Positions 1 through 7,043 of a DNA stretch of 19,744 nt are shown piece after piece. The position numbers and the translations under genes were made by a program. This DNA is from Huintestinicola sp050874005 (GTDB lineage: Bacteria; Bacillota; Clostridia; Oscillospirales; Ruminococcaceae), in assembly GCF_050874005.1 (NCBI RefSeq), contig NZ_JBNMJV010000041.1, positions 1 to 19,744 on the forward strand, given 5' to 3'. How positions within the stretch are numbered: the stretch's first letter is position 1; every line of letters begins with the position of its first letter. Below the pieces are notes generated by a model. The model did no database searches. It had not been told where the DNA came from and was given only the letters and a program-made list of their open reading frames with translations.

Positions 1-21
1 CGGTCGTGTCCGCCTCCCCTC

Positions 22-146
22 GAAATGCTGTCGCATTTCTCACCCCTTGCACCGTTTTTGAAGGATAAAAGGGGATTTCGCCCTCTGCGGAGGGCGACCA
101 AAGGGCGCCGCCCTTTGGAAACCTGCAAGCCTTTGGAAAAGGCTTG
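22..146. repeat. Noncoding multi-hairpin interspersed repeat
   Basis: Four hairpins stand in a row: 22-39 (7-bp stem GAAATGC/GCATTTC, loop TGTC), 79-96 (7-bp CGCCCTC/GAGGGCG, loop TGCG), 98-118 (9-bp CCAAAGGGC/GCCCTTTGG, loop GCC) and 126-146 (9-bp CAAGCCTTT/AAAGGCTTG, loop GGA). No reading frame is credible here, and the GC-rich stems contrast with the AT-rich flanks. From memory, strings of this kind (CCCTCTGCGGAGGGCG, CCAAAGGGC and AAGCCTTT stems in tandem) recur between genes in Ruminococcus-like genomes, so I read it as a REP/MITE-like interspersed element or its transcript-end derivative. The hairpins are seen directly; the family assignment is inference. The left end may lie outside the window. 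Confidence 0.6.
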
Positions 147-214
147 AGCGAAACTTTTAGTGTTATGTTTATTTGTGCAACTCTTTTCGTTTCTCCACTT
201 TATCGACAAGCTGG

Positions 215-239
215 GTTTGAAAATCTTTGATTTTCAAAC
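215..239. repeat. Perfect 11-bp inverted repeat over a GNAT stop codon
   Basis: GTTTGAAAATC and GATTTTCAAAC are separated by TTT. The repeat contains the TGA stop codon (234-236) of the minus-strand acetyltransferase gene. On that strand the stem is followed by CCAGCTTG and not by a T-run, so it is a poor intrinsic terminator; it may stabilise the 3' end of the mRNA or belong to the repeat at 22-146. Confidence 0.5.
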
Positions 240-974
240 TTTCTCCTCTTTTTCTGTAACAAGTTCTGTCCACGCAGGAATAAAGCCTGCCTTTACTGCT
301 GTTTTCTGAGAGGCGATATGAGAGACGGAGGTGCCGTAAAAGGGCAGCTTGCCAAGCTCAAGCACCTTGTTTTTTAAAAGGGTCACAAGCTGTGCTCCTA
401 TGCCCTTTCCACGATAGTCGGGAAGGACGTTTATGCCTATCTGATACATATAGGGGCTGTCGGCGCTGGCTCCTGCCATTCCTATGATATTGCCGTTTTT
501 TACGGCGGCTATGCCCAGTACATCGGGGGTGTCCTCGCAGAATGCATAGGCTTCGTCAAAGCGGTCATCGTCACGAAACTGCTCTATTTCATTTTGGGTA
601 TAGAAGACTGTTTCAAAATCACAGGGTGCGGGGGGCGTTATTTCCTCGGAAATGTAAAAGGGGTGGAGCTGCTTTATTTTATAGCCGTATTTCCTTATAA
701 GGCTTTCAAGCTCAATGACCGTCTGCACCTCCATAAACCAGGCTCCGTCCCACTTTCCGTATTTTTCACGGCAGACAGAAATTATATCCTCCCTGCCTGT
801 GAAGAGAAGCTTTCCGTTTACGGCGCATATCTTTAGAAAGCACTCGCTTTTTTCCTGAAATCTTCTTCGCTCATCAAGTGGGGTATAAACGGTGAAGATA
901 TTTTCTCTGCAAAGCACCTCCTCAGGGGTACAGCAATAGTCCTTTGAAAGCTGATATTGAAGCGTTTTGTTCAT
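234..974 (-). CDS. GNAT-family N-acetyltransferase, two-part protein
   Basis: A cytoplasmic acetyltransferase of the GNAT fold that would move an acetyl group from acetyl-CoA to an amine; the substrate is unknown. The C-terminal half (about residues 120-240 of 246) carries the GNAT core: IIGMAGASAD on strand 4, then the acetyl-CoA loop in VLPDYRGKGIGAQLV, then the SQKTAVKAGFIPAW segment typical of the family. The N-terminal half is a less conserved extension without a motif I recognise. The start is set at 974, because an upstream in-frame ATG at 992 overlaps the AAAGGAG ribosome binding site, which sits 8 bases before the 974 ATG. It lies 39 bases after a second acetyltransferase gene and probably shares its promoter. 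Confidence 0.85.
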   Translation of the reverse strand: MNKTLQYQLSKDYCCTPEEVLCRENIFTVYTPLDERRRFQEKSECFLKICAVNGKLLFTGREDIISVCREKYGKWDGAWFMEVQTVIELESLIRKYGYKIKQLHPFYISEEITPPAPCDFETVFYTQNEIEQFRDDDRFDEAYAFCEDTPDVLGIAAVKNGNIIGMAGASADSPYMYQIGINVLPDYRGKGIGAQLVTLLKNKVLELGKLPFYGTSVSHIASQKTAVKAGFIPAWTELVTEKEEKV

Positions 975-1013
975 ATGAATGTCTCCTTTCATTTGGGTAT
1001 ATCGTTTTGTTTT

Positions 1014-1520
1014 TCAGCCGATGTATTTTTCCATCAGAAAAAAATCCCCCTTGCGCCATTTTACTTTTCCCGTTTCCTTGAAACCGAGTTTTTCGTATAG
1101 GCGGAGTGCATAGGGATTTTCGGTGAAAACGTCAAGGCGGATAACTTTTATCCCCTCTTTTTGAAGCTCATTTTCGATATGTGAAACGGTTTTTGCAGCT
1201 ATGCCCATTCTTTGAAATTCGGGGCTTACGCATAGGCGGTGAATGACCGAAAAGGGTTCATTCGGGTACTGCCAGTTTCCGTTTTTATATTCGTCGTCGC
1301 AGTTTTGGTTTATGGCATAGATTACGGCTATTTTGTCACGGACTGTTCCCACGTAAAGCTCGCCGCAGGATATATCCCCGGAAAGATCCTCGGGAGTGGG
1401 GTAAAGCTCGTCCCATTGATATATGCCGTTTCTCTCCATTTCAAGTATTGCCGAGCTTACAAGTCCGCTTATTTCGGACAGGTCGCTCATTTCGGCGGGA
1501 CGATATGCGATATTGTTCAT
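1014..1520 (-). CDS. GNAT-family N-acetyltransferase (RimI-like)
   Basis: A 168-aa single-domain GNAT acetyltransferase. The acetyl-CoA binding signature is LCVSPEFQRMGIAAKTV at about residues 95-111, followed by LDVFTENPYALRLYEKLGFKETG, the usual strand 5 and terminal helix of RimI/YjaB-like enzymes. The substrate cannot be named from sequence. The ribosome binding site AGGTGA lies 6 bases before the ATG. A consensus promoter lies close upstream (1553-1581), and the next gene on the strand is another acetyltransferase with no terminator between them, so the two most likely form an operon. They are different enough in length and sequence not to be a recent duplication. Confidence 0.88.
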   Translation of the reverse strand: MNNIAYRPAEMSDLSEISGLVSSAILEMERNGIYQWDELYPTPEDLSGDISCGELYVGTVRDKIAVIYAINQNCDDEYKNGNWQYPNEPFSVIHRLCVSPEFQRMGIAAKTVSHIENELQKEGIKVIRLDVFTENPYALRLYEKLGFKETGKVKWRKGDFFLMEKYIG

Positions 1521-1540
1521 TGCAGTTCACCTACTCTCTA

Positions 1541-1555
1541 ACTAATGCGATTAGT
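1541..1555. repeat. Operator-like inverted repeat at the GNAT promoter
   Basis: ACTAAT and ATTAGT are separated by GCG. The dyad overlaps the -10 element and the expected transcription start of the GNAT operon, a usual place for a repressor site. Its function is inference. Confidence 0.35.
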
Positions 1556-1581
1556 ATAACATATTTTTCGGAGATTGTCAA
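1553..1581 (-). promoter_or_regulatory. Sigma-A promoter of the GNAT operon
   Basis: Read on the minus strand: -35 TTGACA (1581-1576), a 17-base spacer and -10 TATACT (1558-1553). The match to consensus is 6/6 and 5/6. It lies about 33 bases before the ATG at 1520 and is back to back with the rapZ promoter. Confidence 0.8.
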
Positions 1582-1618
1582 GTGAGCTGCTGTTATTCTT
1601 ACAGCTTCAAAATGGGTA

Positions 1619-1647
1619 TTGAAAAAAATGTGTGTTTGTGGTAATAT
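1619..1647 (+). promoter_or_regulatory. Sigma-A promoter of rapZ
   Basis: TTGAAA (1619-1624), a 17-base spacer and TAATAT (1642-1647). A longer frame that would start rapZ at 1632 begins inside this promoter, which supports the start at 1689. The -35 boxes of this promoter and of the GNAT promoter are 37 bases apart. Confidence 0.7.
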
Positions 1648-1688
1648 ATATACAGAAGATCTTGCTATATGCGGATAGGAGAATGGTT

Positions 1689-2555
1689 ATGAAATTTCTT
1701 ATCGTTACGGGGCTGTCGGGTTCGGGAAAATCGGGGGCGGTGAACGCTCTCGAGGACATCGGCTATTACTGCATTGACAACATTCCTCCACAGCTTATAC
1801 CTAAATTTGCGGACATCTGCCTACAGTCTAATGGGCAGATGGACAAGGTGGCTATTGTTACCGATATACGTGGGGGGGATATGTTCTATCAGCTGGACGG
1901 CGGGCTTGAGTATCTGAGACATTCGGGTCCCGATGTGAAGATACTTTTCCTTGACGCTTCGGACGATGTGCTTATAAAGCGCTACAAGGAAACAAGGCGC
2001 AGGCACCCTCTGGACGAGCAGTGTCACGGCAGTCTGCTGAGTGCCATAACCAAGGAAAGAGCGGTGCTGTCAAGTATTCGTGAGGCGGCGGATTATTACA
2101 TTGACACCACGGATATGTCTATGGCTCAGCTGAGAGATACGGTGACAGACCTGTTTATGGACAATCCCGACGACAGAATGGCGGTAAAGGTAATGTCCTT
2201 CGGATTCAAGTACGGTATGTGCAGGGAGGCAGACTTGGTGCTTGATGTGAGATGTCTCCCAAATCCCTACTATATCCCCGAGCTGAAAAAGCATACGGGG
2301 CTTGAAAGCTGTGTAAGGGACTATGTTATGAGCTTTGAGCAGTCAAGGGAGCTTGAAAAAAAGCTTTTTGACCTGATCGATTTTCTGCTGCCGCTGTACA
2401 GGCAGGAGGGCAAGACCTCTCTTGTTATTGCATTCGGCTGCACAGGCGGCAAGCACAGGAGCGTTACTTTTGCGGAAAATATGCACGCTTATCTTGAGGA
2501 GAAGGGCGTGAGGACGAGAGTTACACACAGGGATATTGAGGTTGGGAAACTGTAA
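1689..2555 (+). CDS. rapZ: RNase adapter / nucleotide-binding protein RapZ (YvcJ)
   Basis: A P-loop protein of 288 aa, the usual length. In Enterobacteria RapZ binds small RNAs and directs RNase E to GlmZ; in Firmicutes (YvcJ) it binds and hydrolyses GTP and ATP and is linked to competence and cell-envelope metabolism. Walker A is GLSGSGKS at residues 8-15; the switch region includes DIRGGDMF, and RYKETRRRHPL follows the Walker B-like LFLDASDD. The C-terminal domain ends with the family signature GCTGGKHRSV at 250-259 and a VTHRDIE tail. AGGAG stands 7 bases before the ATG at 1689; an ATG at 1683 in the same frame is too close to it. It has its own promoter. The usual neighbour yvcK is missing downstream. 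Confidence 0.95.
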   Translation: MKFLIVTGLSGSGKSGAVNALEDIGYYCIDNIPPQLIPKFADICLQSNGQMDKVAIVTDIRGGDMFYQLDGGLEYLRHSGPDVKILFLDASDDVLIKRYKETRRRHPLDEQCHGSLLSAITKERAVLSSIREAADYYIDTTDMSMAQLRDTVTDLFMDNPDDRMAVKVMSFGFKYGMCREADLVLDVRCLPNPYYIPELKKHTGLESCVRDYVMSFEQSRELEKKLFDLIDFLLPLYRQEGKTSLVIAFGCTGGKHRSVTFAENMHAYLEEKGVRTRVTHRDIEVGKL

Positions 2556-2587
2556 GCAGGTTTAGGCTGAAATATCGGAGCTTTTGA

Positions 2588-3406
2588 ATGAGAATAATAT
2601 TTTCTATTTTAACAGCCGCAGTTGTCCTTACTTCCTGCATAACAGACAATTCAGCCGATGTGCAAAGCGGCGATAGCAGATATGGCGTTTTTATAGGAGC
2701 AGATGAGGATAAGCTTCTGTCGATATGCGGGTATGATGTACTTATTATTGACGCTGAAAATTTAACATCCGATGATATTGCGGAAATTCACCGAAACGGA
2801 AATGCTAAGATATATTCATATATGAATATCGGCGCTGTTGAAGAATTTCGTGAATATTATGAGCAGTTTCTTCCGTATACACTTGGGGCATACGAAAACT
2901 GGGAGGACGAAAGGTGGGTCGATGTTTCATCGGAAAAGTGGCAGGAGCATATTGCTCTGACGGCAGAAATGCTTGCCGATAAAGGCATAGACGGAATATT
3001 TGCCGATAATGCAGATGTGTATTATGTTTATCCCGATGAGAAAATATACCTGGGACTTATGGATATTTTTGATATTTTTTCAGTCAGGGAAATAGATGTT
3101 ATGGTGAATGGAGGAGACTCGTTCATCAGAAAAGCTATTGATGAAAATTCCCTGCCTGATTGTATTAAAGCAGTCAATCAGGAAACAGTCTTTACTTCCA
3201 TAGATTTTGAAAACGGCAGCTTCGGAGAACAAACGGCGGAAGAACGGGAATATTTCAAAGAATATGCTGAGCTGTGCAGTCGGAGCGGTCTGAAAGTATA
3301 TATTCTCGAATATGGTGCAGACACCGGGCTGCGCAATGAAATAACCGATTACTGCAGGAAAATGGGATATGAATGCTTTTTTGCAGATTCTCTTGAACTT
3401 GATTAA
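2588..3406 (+). CDS. Lipoprotein with a GH114 / TM1410-like domain
   Basis: A 272-aa surface lipoprotein: a hydrophobic N-terminal signal and the lipobox LTSC with the lipidated Cys17. Residues about 30-270 resemble the TM1410/MJ1477 and GH114 TIM-barrel family (endo-alpha-1,4-polygalactosaminidase relatives): YDVLIIDAEN (49-58) with D55 and E57 at the end of an early strand, KIYSYMNIGAVEEFR where the family has a Y-x-S/N-x-G motif, W110 followed by VDV, and GIDGIFADNAD (133-143). It would act outside the cell on a polysaccharide, possibly an amino-sugar exopolymer; the real substrate is unknown. CGGAG lies 7 bases before the ATG. It is 32 bases behind rapZ, likely co-transcribed, and opens the cargo block between rapZ and whiA. 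The family call is from remembered motifs. Confidence 0.65.
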   Translation: MRIIFSILTAAVVLTSCITDNSADVQSGDSRYGVFIGADEDKLLSICGYDVLIIDAENLTSDDIAEIHRNGNAKIYSYMNIGAVEEFREYYEQFLPYTLGAYENWEDERWVDVSSEKWQEHIALTAEMLADKGIDGIFADNADVYYVYPDEKIYLGLMDIFDIFSVREIDVMVNGGDSFIRKAIDENSLPDCIKAVNQETVFTSIDFENGSFGEQTAEEREYFKEYAELCSRSGLKVYILEYGADTGLRNEITDYCRKMGYECFFADSLELD

Positions 3407-3421
3407 AAGGACGTGATGACA

Positions 3422-4036
3422 ATGGTTAGAATATCAATTCTCCTGGCGTTCATCGGGCAGATACTATGCGGAGTATCGGACTGCTTTCTGATCTATTCCA
3501 AAAAAGGCAGGCTCGACTTTAAAAATTTAAATGACCCGGATAAAATGTCCGCTATGTTTGAAGATATGCCCCTTGAAAATCCTTTGAGATCAATTCTGCT
3601 CGGAACAGTTGCAATTACAATTTTCAGCTTCGGGTATTTCGGTTTGAGCCATTGGATGGACGCATTTTCACATACGGCTTCGGTTATTATGTTTATTTCT
3701 GCGGTCATTTTCCTTATTCCCATTGTGACACATCACGTGTTTTGCGGGGCTGTTGAATGGATGTACATAAGGCTCGGGCGGACAAATACCGCAAGAGAGG
3801 CTGTTCTGGAATTTCAGAAAAAGACCGGTGCCGCTATGTTTCTCGGTTATGCAGGCTTGCTGGTGTTTATGATAACGCTTTTTGTTATGATAGTATCCGG
3901 GAACACGACTTTGCCTGCGTGGGCATGTATTTTTAACACCTTAGTCATTATGGTGCTTCTGCTCCCTTTCAAGCTGCCTGCAAAGGGTAATATTGCGGGA
4001 GCGGTGATGTTTTTGGGGCTGCTGTTTTTGATATGA
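3422..4036 (+). CDS. Integral membrane protein, unknown function
   Basis: A 204-aa membrane protein with about six hydrophobic segments: the N-terminus (ILLAFIGQILCGVSDCF), two adjacent spans in the middle (SILLGTVAITIFSFGYF and SVIMFISAVIFLIPIVT), one near residue 140 and two at the C-terminus. Between spans lie a conserved-looking THHVFCGAVEWMYIRLG stretch and a polar loop with SKKGRLDF. I do not recognise it with confidence; it recalls the DUF6796-type proteins of Clostridia. The start is uncertain: GTG 3413, ATG 3416 and ATG 3422 are all in frame; AAAAGGA at 3405-3411 favours 3422 by spacing. It starts 15 bases after the lipoprotein gene, hence the same operon. Confidence 0.7.
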   Translation: MVRISILLAFIGQILCGVSDCFLIYSKKGRLDFKNLNDPDKMSAMFEDMPLENPLRSILLGTVAITIFSFGYFGLSHWMDAFSHTASVIMFISAVIFLIPIVTHHVFCGAVEWMYIRLGRTNTAREAVLEFQKKTGAAMFLGYAGLLVFMITLFVMIVSGNTTLPAWACIFNTLVIMVLLLPFKLPAKGNIAGAVMFLGLLFLI

Positions 4037-4064
4037 TAACGATTTGAAATAAGGAGCAATGACA

Positions 4065-4481
4065 ATGAACGAATTGACCATAAAATACAATGGGCTTACT
4101 GCCGAGGAATTTATTTTGCTCTGGGAAACGGTCTGGGGAGAGGGTCCTTCTTATGAGCAGACCGAGCTTGCTTTGCGACACACTTTATTCAGAGTTTCCG
4201 TATATGACAAGGGCAAGGTCGTAGCTATGGCAAGAATGATAGGCGATATGGGGCTTGATTATTACATCAAGGACGTTGTTGTACGACCCGAATATCAGAA
4301 AAGAGGTATCGGGAGACTCCTCATTAACGAGCTTTTGAAATTCATCAGGGAAAACGGCGTCAGCGGGACCGATATTTTTGTGGAGCTTTGCGCTGAGCCG
4401 GATAAGATACCCTTTTATGAGAAATTCGGGTTTGACGCTAATGAGGCACAGCGGCTTAAAATGATGTGTCATGTGGACTAA
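4065..4481 (+). CDS. GNAT-family N-acetyltransferase, small
   Basis: A 138-aa single-domain GNAT enzyme. The acetyl-CoA loop is DVVVRPEYQKRGIGRLLINEL near residues 70-90, preceded by VVAMARMIGD (strand 4) and followed by FVELCAEPDKIPFYEKFGFDAN (strand 5 and the family's terminal helix). This layout is close to YjcF/ElaA-type acetyltransferases, but no substrate can be given. An ATG at 4059 is only 2 bases from AAGGAG (4051-4056); the in-frame ATG at 4065 is 8 bases away and is taken as the start. It is the third acetyltransferase in the first 4.5 kb and is not a copy of the other two. It follows the membrane protein gene by 28 bases. Confidence 0.85.
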   Translation: MNELTIKYNGLTAEEFILLWETVWGEGPSYEQTELALRHTLFRVSVYDKGKVVAMARMIGDMGLDYYIKDVVVRPEYQKRGIGRLLINELLKFIRENGVSGTDIFVELCAEPDKIPFYEKFGFDANEAQRLKMMCHVD

Positions 4482-4573
4482 GTCAGGTTTTCGGACGTGC
4501 TTGTGCAGAAGCTTTGAGTGAAGCGATATTTTTTAGTATCAACCACAAAAATCGGGCTTGCGGAGGAAAAATG

Positions 4574-4942
4574 ATGGATCTGAAAGAACGAGCAAAAAAG
4601 CTAAAAACAGATATTCCTGCTATATTTTTAGCTTTAAAGGAAAAGGATACGCCAATAATAGCTAAAATTTTTGCAGGCTGTACAGTTGCGTATGCGCTTT
4701 CGCCAATTGATCTGATACCCGATTTTATTCCTGTTTTGGGTTATTTGGATGATATTATTCTGCTTCCTGCTTTAGCTGCGTTAACTATTAAACTGATACC
4801 CGAAGATGTTATGGAAAGGAACCGCAAGCCAGCTGAAGGCTTATGGAAAGACGGAAAGCCAAAAAAGTGGTATTACGCTGTTCCTATTGTAATTATCTGG
4901 CTTCTGGTAATATGGCTGATAATTAAAGCTGTTTGGTTTTAA
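4574..4942 (+). CDS. YkvA / DUF1232 family membrane protein
   Basis: A 122-aa protein with the DUF1232 signature at about residues 35-65: VAYALSPIDLIPDFIPVLGY followed by LDDIILLP, the pattern that defines the YkvA family. A second hydrophobic span closes the protein (YYAVPIVIIWLLVIWLIIKA, 101-120). The function of the family is not known; its members are small and membrane-bound. GGAGG at 4562-4566 is 7 bases from the ATG at 4574 (an ATG at 4571 is also possible). A frame extending back to 4466 has no ribosome binding site and overlaps the previous gene, so it is rejected. The region is visibly AT-richer than rapZ or dnaE. Confidence 0.85.
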   Translation: MDLKERAKKLKTDIPAIFLALKEKDTPIIAKIFAGCTVAYALSPIDLIPDFIPVLGYLDDIILLPALAALTIKLIPEDVMERNRKPAEGLWKDGKPKKWYYAVPIVIIWLLVIWLIIKAVWF

Positions 4943-4968
4943 TGGCCGATAATTATGGAGATGAAATA

Positions 4969-5298
4969 ATGGCAAAACACGAATTTGGAATTATGGAAAC
5001 TGCTCCTCAAAAAGGCAGAAGATATGATAAATACGAACCTCAGAAATATAACTGCATAGCTGTTGATGACAAGTATTTAGAAAATATTGTTACAAGCTTT
5101 GATGATATAGACTTCTTTTGGCATACTCCCGATGTTCCGGGCAAGGGAATTGCCTATTGCGGAGTTACGCTTATTCCGCCCTCGTCAATGGAGCCTTTCA
5201 TTTCTGTTATTGACAACATTTATGAATTATCCCAACTTAAATCCCTTTTGCAAAAAGCTTACTCCGAAAATAAGTGGGTAATTCATTTCGGTATATAA
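4969..5298 (+). CDS. Conserved-looking small protein, unknown function
   Basis: A soluble 109-aa protein without signal peptide, membrane span or motif I can name. It is rich in aromatic and acidic residues, with segments KYNCIAVDDKYLENI, DDIDFFWHTPD and CGVTLIPPSSM, ending in KWVIHFGI. The composition suggests a folded cytoplasmic domain and not a spurious frame. The start at 4969 is chosen because TGGAG lies 8 bases before it; in-frame codons at 4933 and 4942 overlap the YkvA gene and lack such a site. It is 26 bases behind ykvA and 39 before whiA, so it is the last gene of the cargo block. Confidence 0.65.
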   Translation: MAKHEFGIMETAPQKGRRYDKYEPQKYNCIAVDDKYLENIVTSFDDIDFFWHTPDVPGKGIAYCGVTLIPPSSMEPFISVIDNIYELSQLKSLLQKAYSENKWVIHFGI

Positions 5299-5337
5299 CT
5301 ATTTGTGGAATTTAAACTATATTAAGGTGTGATAAAA

Positions 5338-6276
5338 TTGTCATTTTCACAAAATGTTAAAGAGGAGCTTTGCTCGGTAATTACCGACAGAGACAGAGAA
5401 TATGCCTGCCTGTACGGTATGCTTTTGTTCTGCCGTCACTTCGGGGCGGACGAAATTCTCTTTCAGACGGAAAACAAGCTGGCGGCGGATATGTTCAGAA
5501 AGCTTTCCGACAAGGTTATCGGGCGGAAAGATATGATATCCGTTTCGGAAACTCCCAAAAAGAACGGCTCCGTTCTTTACAGCCTGTCCGTTTCCGAGGA
5601 GAGCGACAGGGAAGAGATAATCTTCCGCTACCGCATTTCAAGCCGAAGTCTTATTCACCGCATTCAGAACGATGTTATCCACAACAACAACGTTTTTGCG
5701 TTTTTGGCAGGAGCTTTTCTGTCCTGCGGCAGTATGACTGAACCTATCAAGGAATATCACCTTGAATTTGCAGTTCCCTATGAGGAACTTTGCACCGATC
5801 TGCGTGACCTTATCGAGAGTCTTGGGATAAAGGCAAAATATGTGGAGCGCAAGGGCGTTTATGTACTGTATTTCAAGGGCAGCGAGGATATTGAGGATAT
5901 GCTCACCCTTATGGGTGCAACACACTCTTCCATTGAGCTTATGAATGTGAAAATCCTCAAGGACGTGCGAAACAAGGCTAACCGCATTGCCAACTGCGAC
6001 GCTGCCAACATTGAAAGAACTCTCAAGGCTTCGGAAAAACAGATCGAGGACATTGAGTACATTATGAACACCGACGGGCTGGACAGCCTGTCTCCGGAGC
6101 TTCGGAATATGGCGGAGATAAGGCTGGAAAATCCCGATGTTTCGCTGAAAGAGCTTGGGGAAATGCTTGACAAGCCTGTGGGACGGTCGGGGGCTAATCA
6201 CCGTCTGAAAAAGCTTATGGAGATAGCCGAATCTATCAGGGACAGGCGGGAGAGAAGTCAGAGAGAGCAGTTATAA
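5338..6276 (+). CDS. whiA: DNA-binding protein WhiA (TTG start)
   Basis: WhiA, 312 aa, the family's usual length. It joins a degenerate LAGLIDADG homing-endonuclease-like fold to a helix-turn-helix; in Streptomyces it controls sporulation, in Bacillus it binds DNA and affects cell division and chromosome segregation. The N-terminus MSFSQNVKEEL is the standard WhiA start and only arises from the TTG at 5338, which is 8 bases behind AAGGTG; the GTG at 5329 falls within that site. Further marks are FLAGAFLSCGS with YHLEF (about 122-145), the NCDAANIERTL segment (219-229) and the C-terminal ENPDVSLKELGEML with RSGANHRLKKL. It normally sits right after rapZ and yvcK; here 2.8 kb of other genes lie between. 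Confidence 0.95.
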   Translation: MSFSQNVKEELCSVITDRDREYACLYGMLLFCRHFGADEILFQTENKLAADMFRKLSDKVIGRKDMISVSETPKKNGSVLYSLSVSEESDREEIIFRYRISSRSLIHRIQNDVIHNNNVFAFLAGAFLSCGSMTEPIKEYHLEFAVPYEELCTDLRDLIESLGIKAKYVERKGVYVLYFKGSEDIEDMLTLMGATHSSIELMNVKILKDVRNKANRIANCDAANIERTLKASEKQIEDIEYIMNTDGLDSLSPELRNMAEIRLENPDVSLKELGEMLDKPVGRSGANHRLKKLMEIAESIRDRRERSQREQL

Positions 6277-6302
6277 GCTCGGACAGAAAACGGGGTGTTT
6301 TT

Positions 6303-7007
6303 ATGACAAAAAGAGCAAATGCTATATTATTCGTTTTATTCGCTTTTCTTTTTACGGCGGTATTTTCGGCTCCCGTTTATGCAAATTCGGCTGCACCGCC
6401 TTCGTTCACTCTTGTTGTTCTGAATGCTCCCGATGATATTGAAATTTATCTTGGAAACGGTTCTGAAAAAGCTTATAAGGAATTTTCGCTTTCGGATACG
6501 CTTTTCAGATTTTATGAGGGTCGGTCAGACACTTATATTACAGTTGAAGCTGAGGGCAGGAAAACGACAGTTGAATTGCCTGAAGAAATTGTTTCAGGGT
6601 ATGATAATAATGCCGTCCTTGATTACAAAACTATGGAGCTTTCCGCAGGTCAGCCTTGGTGGAGAGTACCCTTGCTCATTTTTTTAAGAGTCAGCTTCAC
6701 GCTTATTATTGAGGGTATTATTTTTCTGCTTTTCGGGTTCAGAGCCAAAAGGGATATTGCGGTATTTCTATTGGTAAATATCATAACTCAGGCAGCACTC
6801 AACATTATTATTTTAACTGAAACCAATACCGCTTTTCTTATGGTTGAGCTGATATTTCTTGAAATACTCATTTTCATTATCGAATCTTACGCTTACTGTT
6901 TATTGTTTACCGAGCGAACAAAGGTCGAGCGTGTTATTTTCGCATTCGGCGCAAATTTTGCAAGCCTTATTATCGGAGGAATGGCACTTTTCCTTCTTCC
7001 GTTCTGA
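6303..7007 (+). CDS. Secreted-domain membrane protein, unknown function
   Basis: A 234-aa protein with a clear signal sequence (two positive residues, a hydrophobic core, then VYANSA as a likely signal peptidase site near residue 28), an extracytoplasmic domain of about 90 residues (APPSFTLVVLNAPDDIEIYL onward) and four hydrophobic spans from about residue 120 to the end. I cannot assign a family; proteins starting with NSAAPPSFT-like mature ends are something I associate with Clostridia, without known function. It starts 26 bases after whiA with a weak GGGGTG site and runs 36 bases ahead of dnaE, so it is probably in the same transcript as both. Confidence 0.75.
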   Translation: MTKRANAILFVLFAFLFTAVFSAPVYANSAAPPSFTLVVLNAPDDIEIYLGNGSEKAYKEFSLSDTLFRFYEGRSDTYITVEAEGRKTTVELPEEIVSGYDNNAVLDYKTMELSAGQPWWRVPLLIFLRVSFTLIIEGIIFLLFGFRAKRDIAVFLLVNIITQAALNIIILTETNTAFLMVELIFLEILIFIIESYAYCLLFTERTKVERVIFAFGANFASLIIGGMALFLLPF

Positions 7008-7043
7008 CAAGACGAGCAAGCTTTTTCTGAAAGGAAAATTTGT

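Noticed and set aside
79..146. CRISPR-like repeat array
   Set aside because: The hairpins differ from each other in sequence and there are no equal-length spacers; it is a set of distinct stems.
215..239. Inverted repeat as a terminator of the GNAT operon
   Set aside because: The stem is AT-rich and not followed by a T-run on the coding strand; kept only as a repeat.
1632..1688. A longer N-terminus for RapZ
   Set aside because: It would start inside the promoter, and family members begin at MKFLIVTG or the like.
4466..4573. An N-terminal extension of the YkvA gene
   Set aside because: The extension overlaps the GNAT gene, has no ribosome binding site, and GGAGG at 4562 clearly belongs to the ATG at 4574.
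5638..6201. A 187-codon frame antisense to whiA
   Set aside because: whiA covers the region with clear family motifs; the antisense translation has no recognisable features or start signals.
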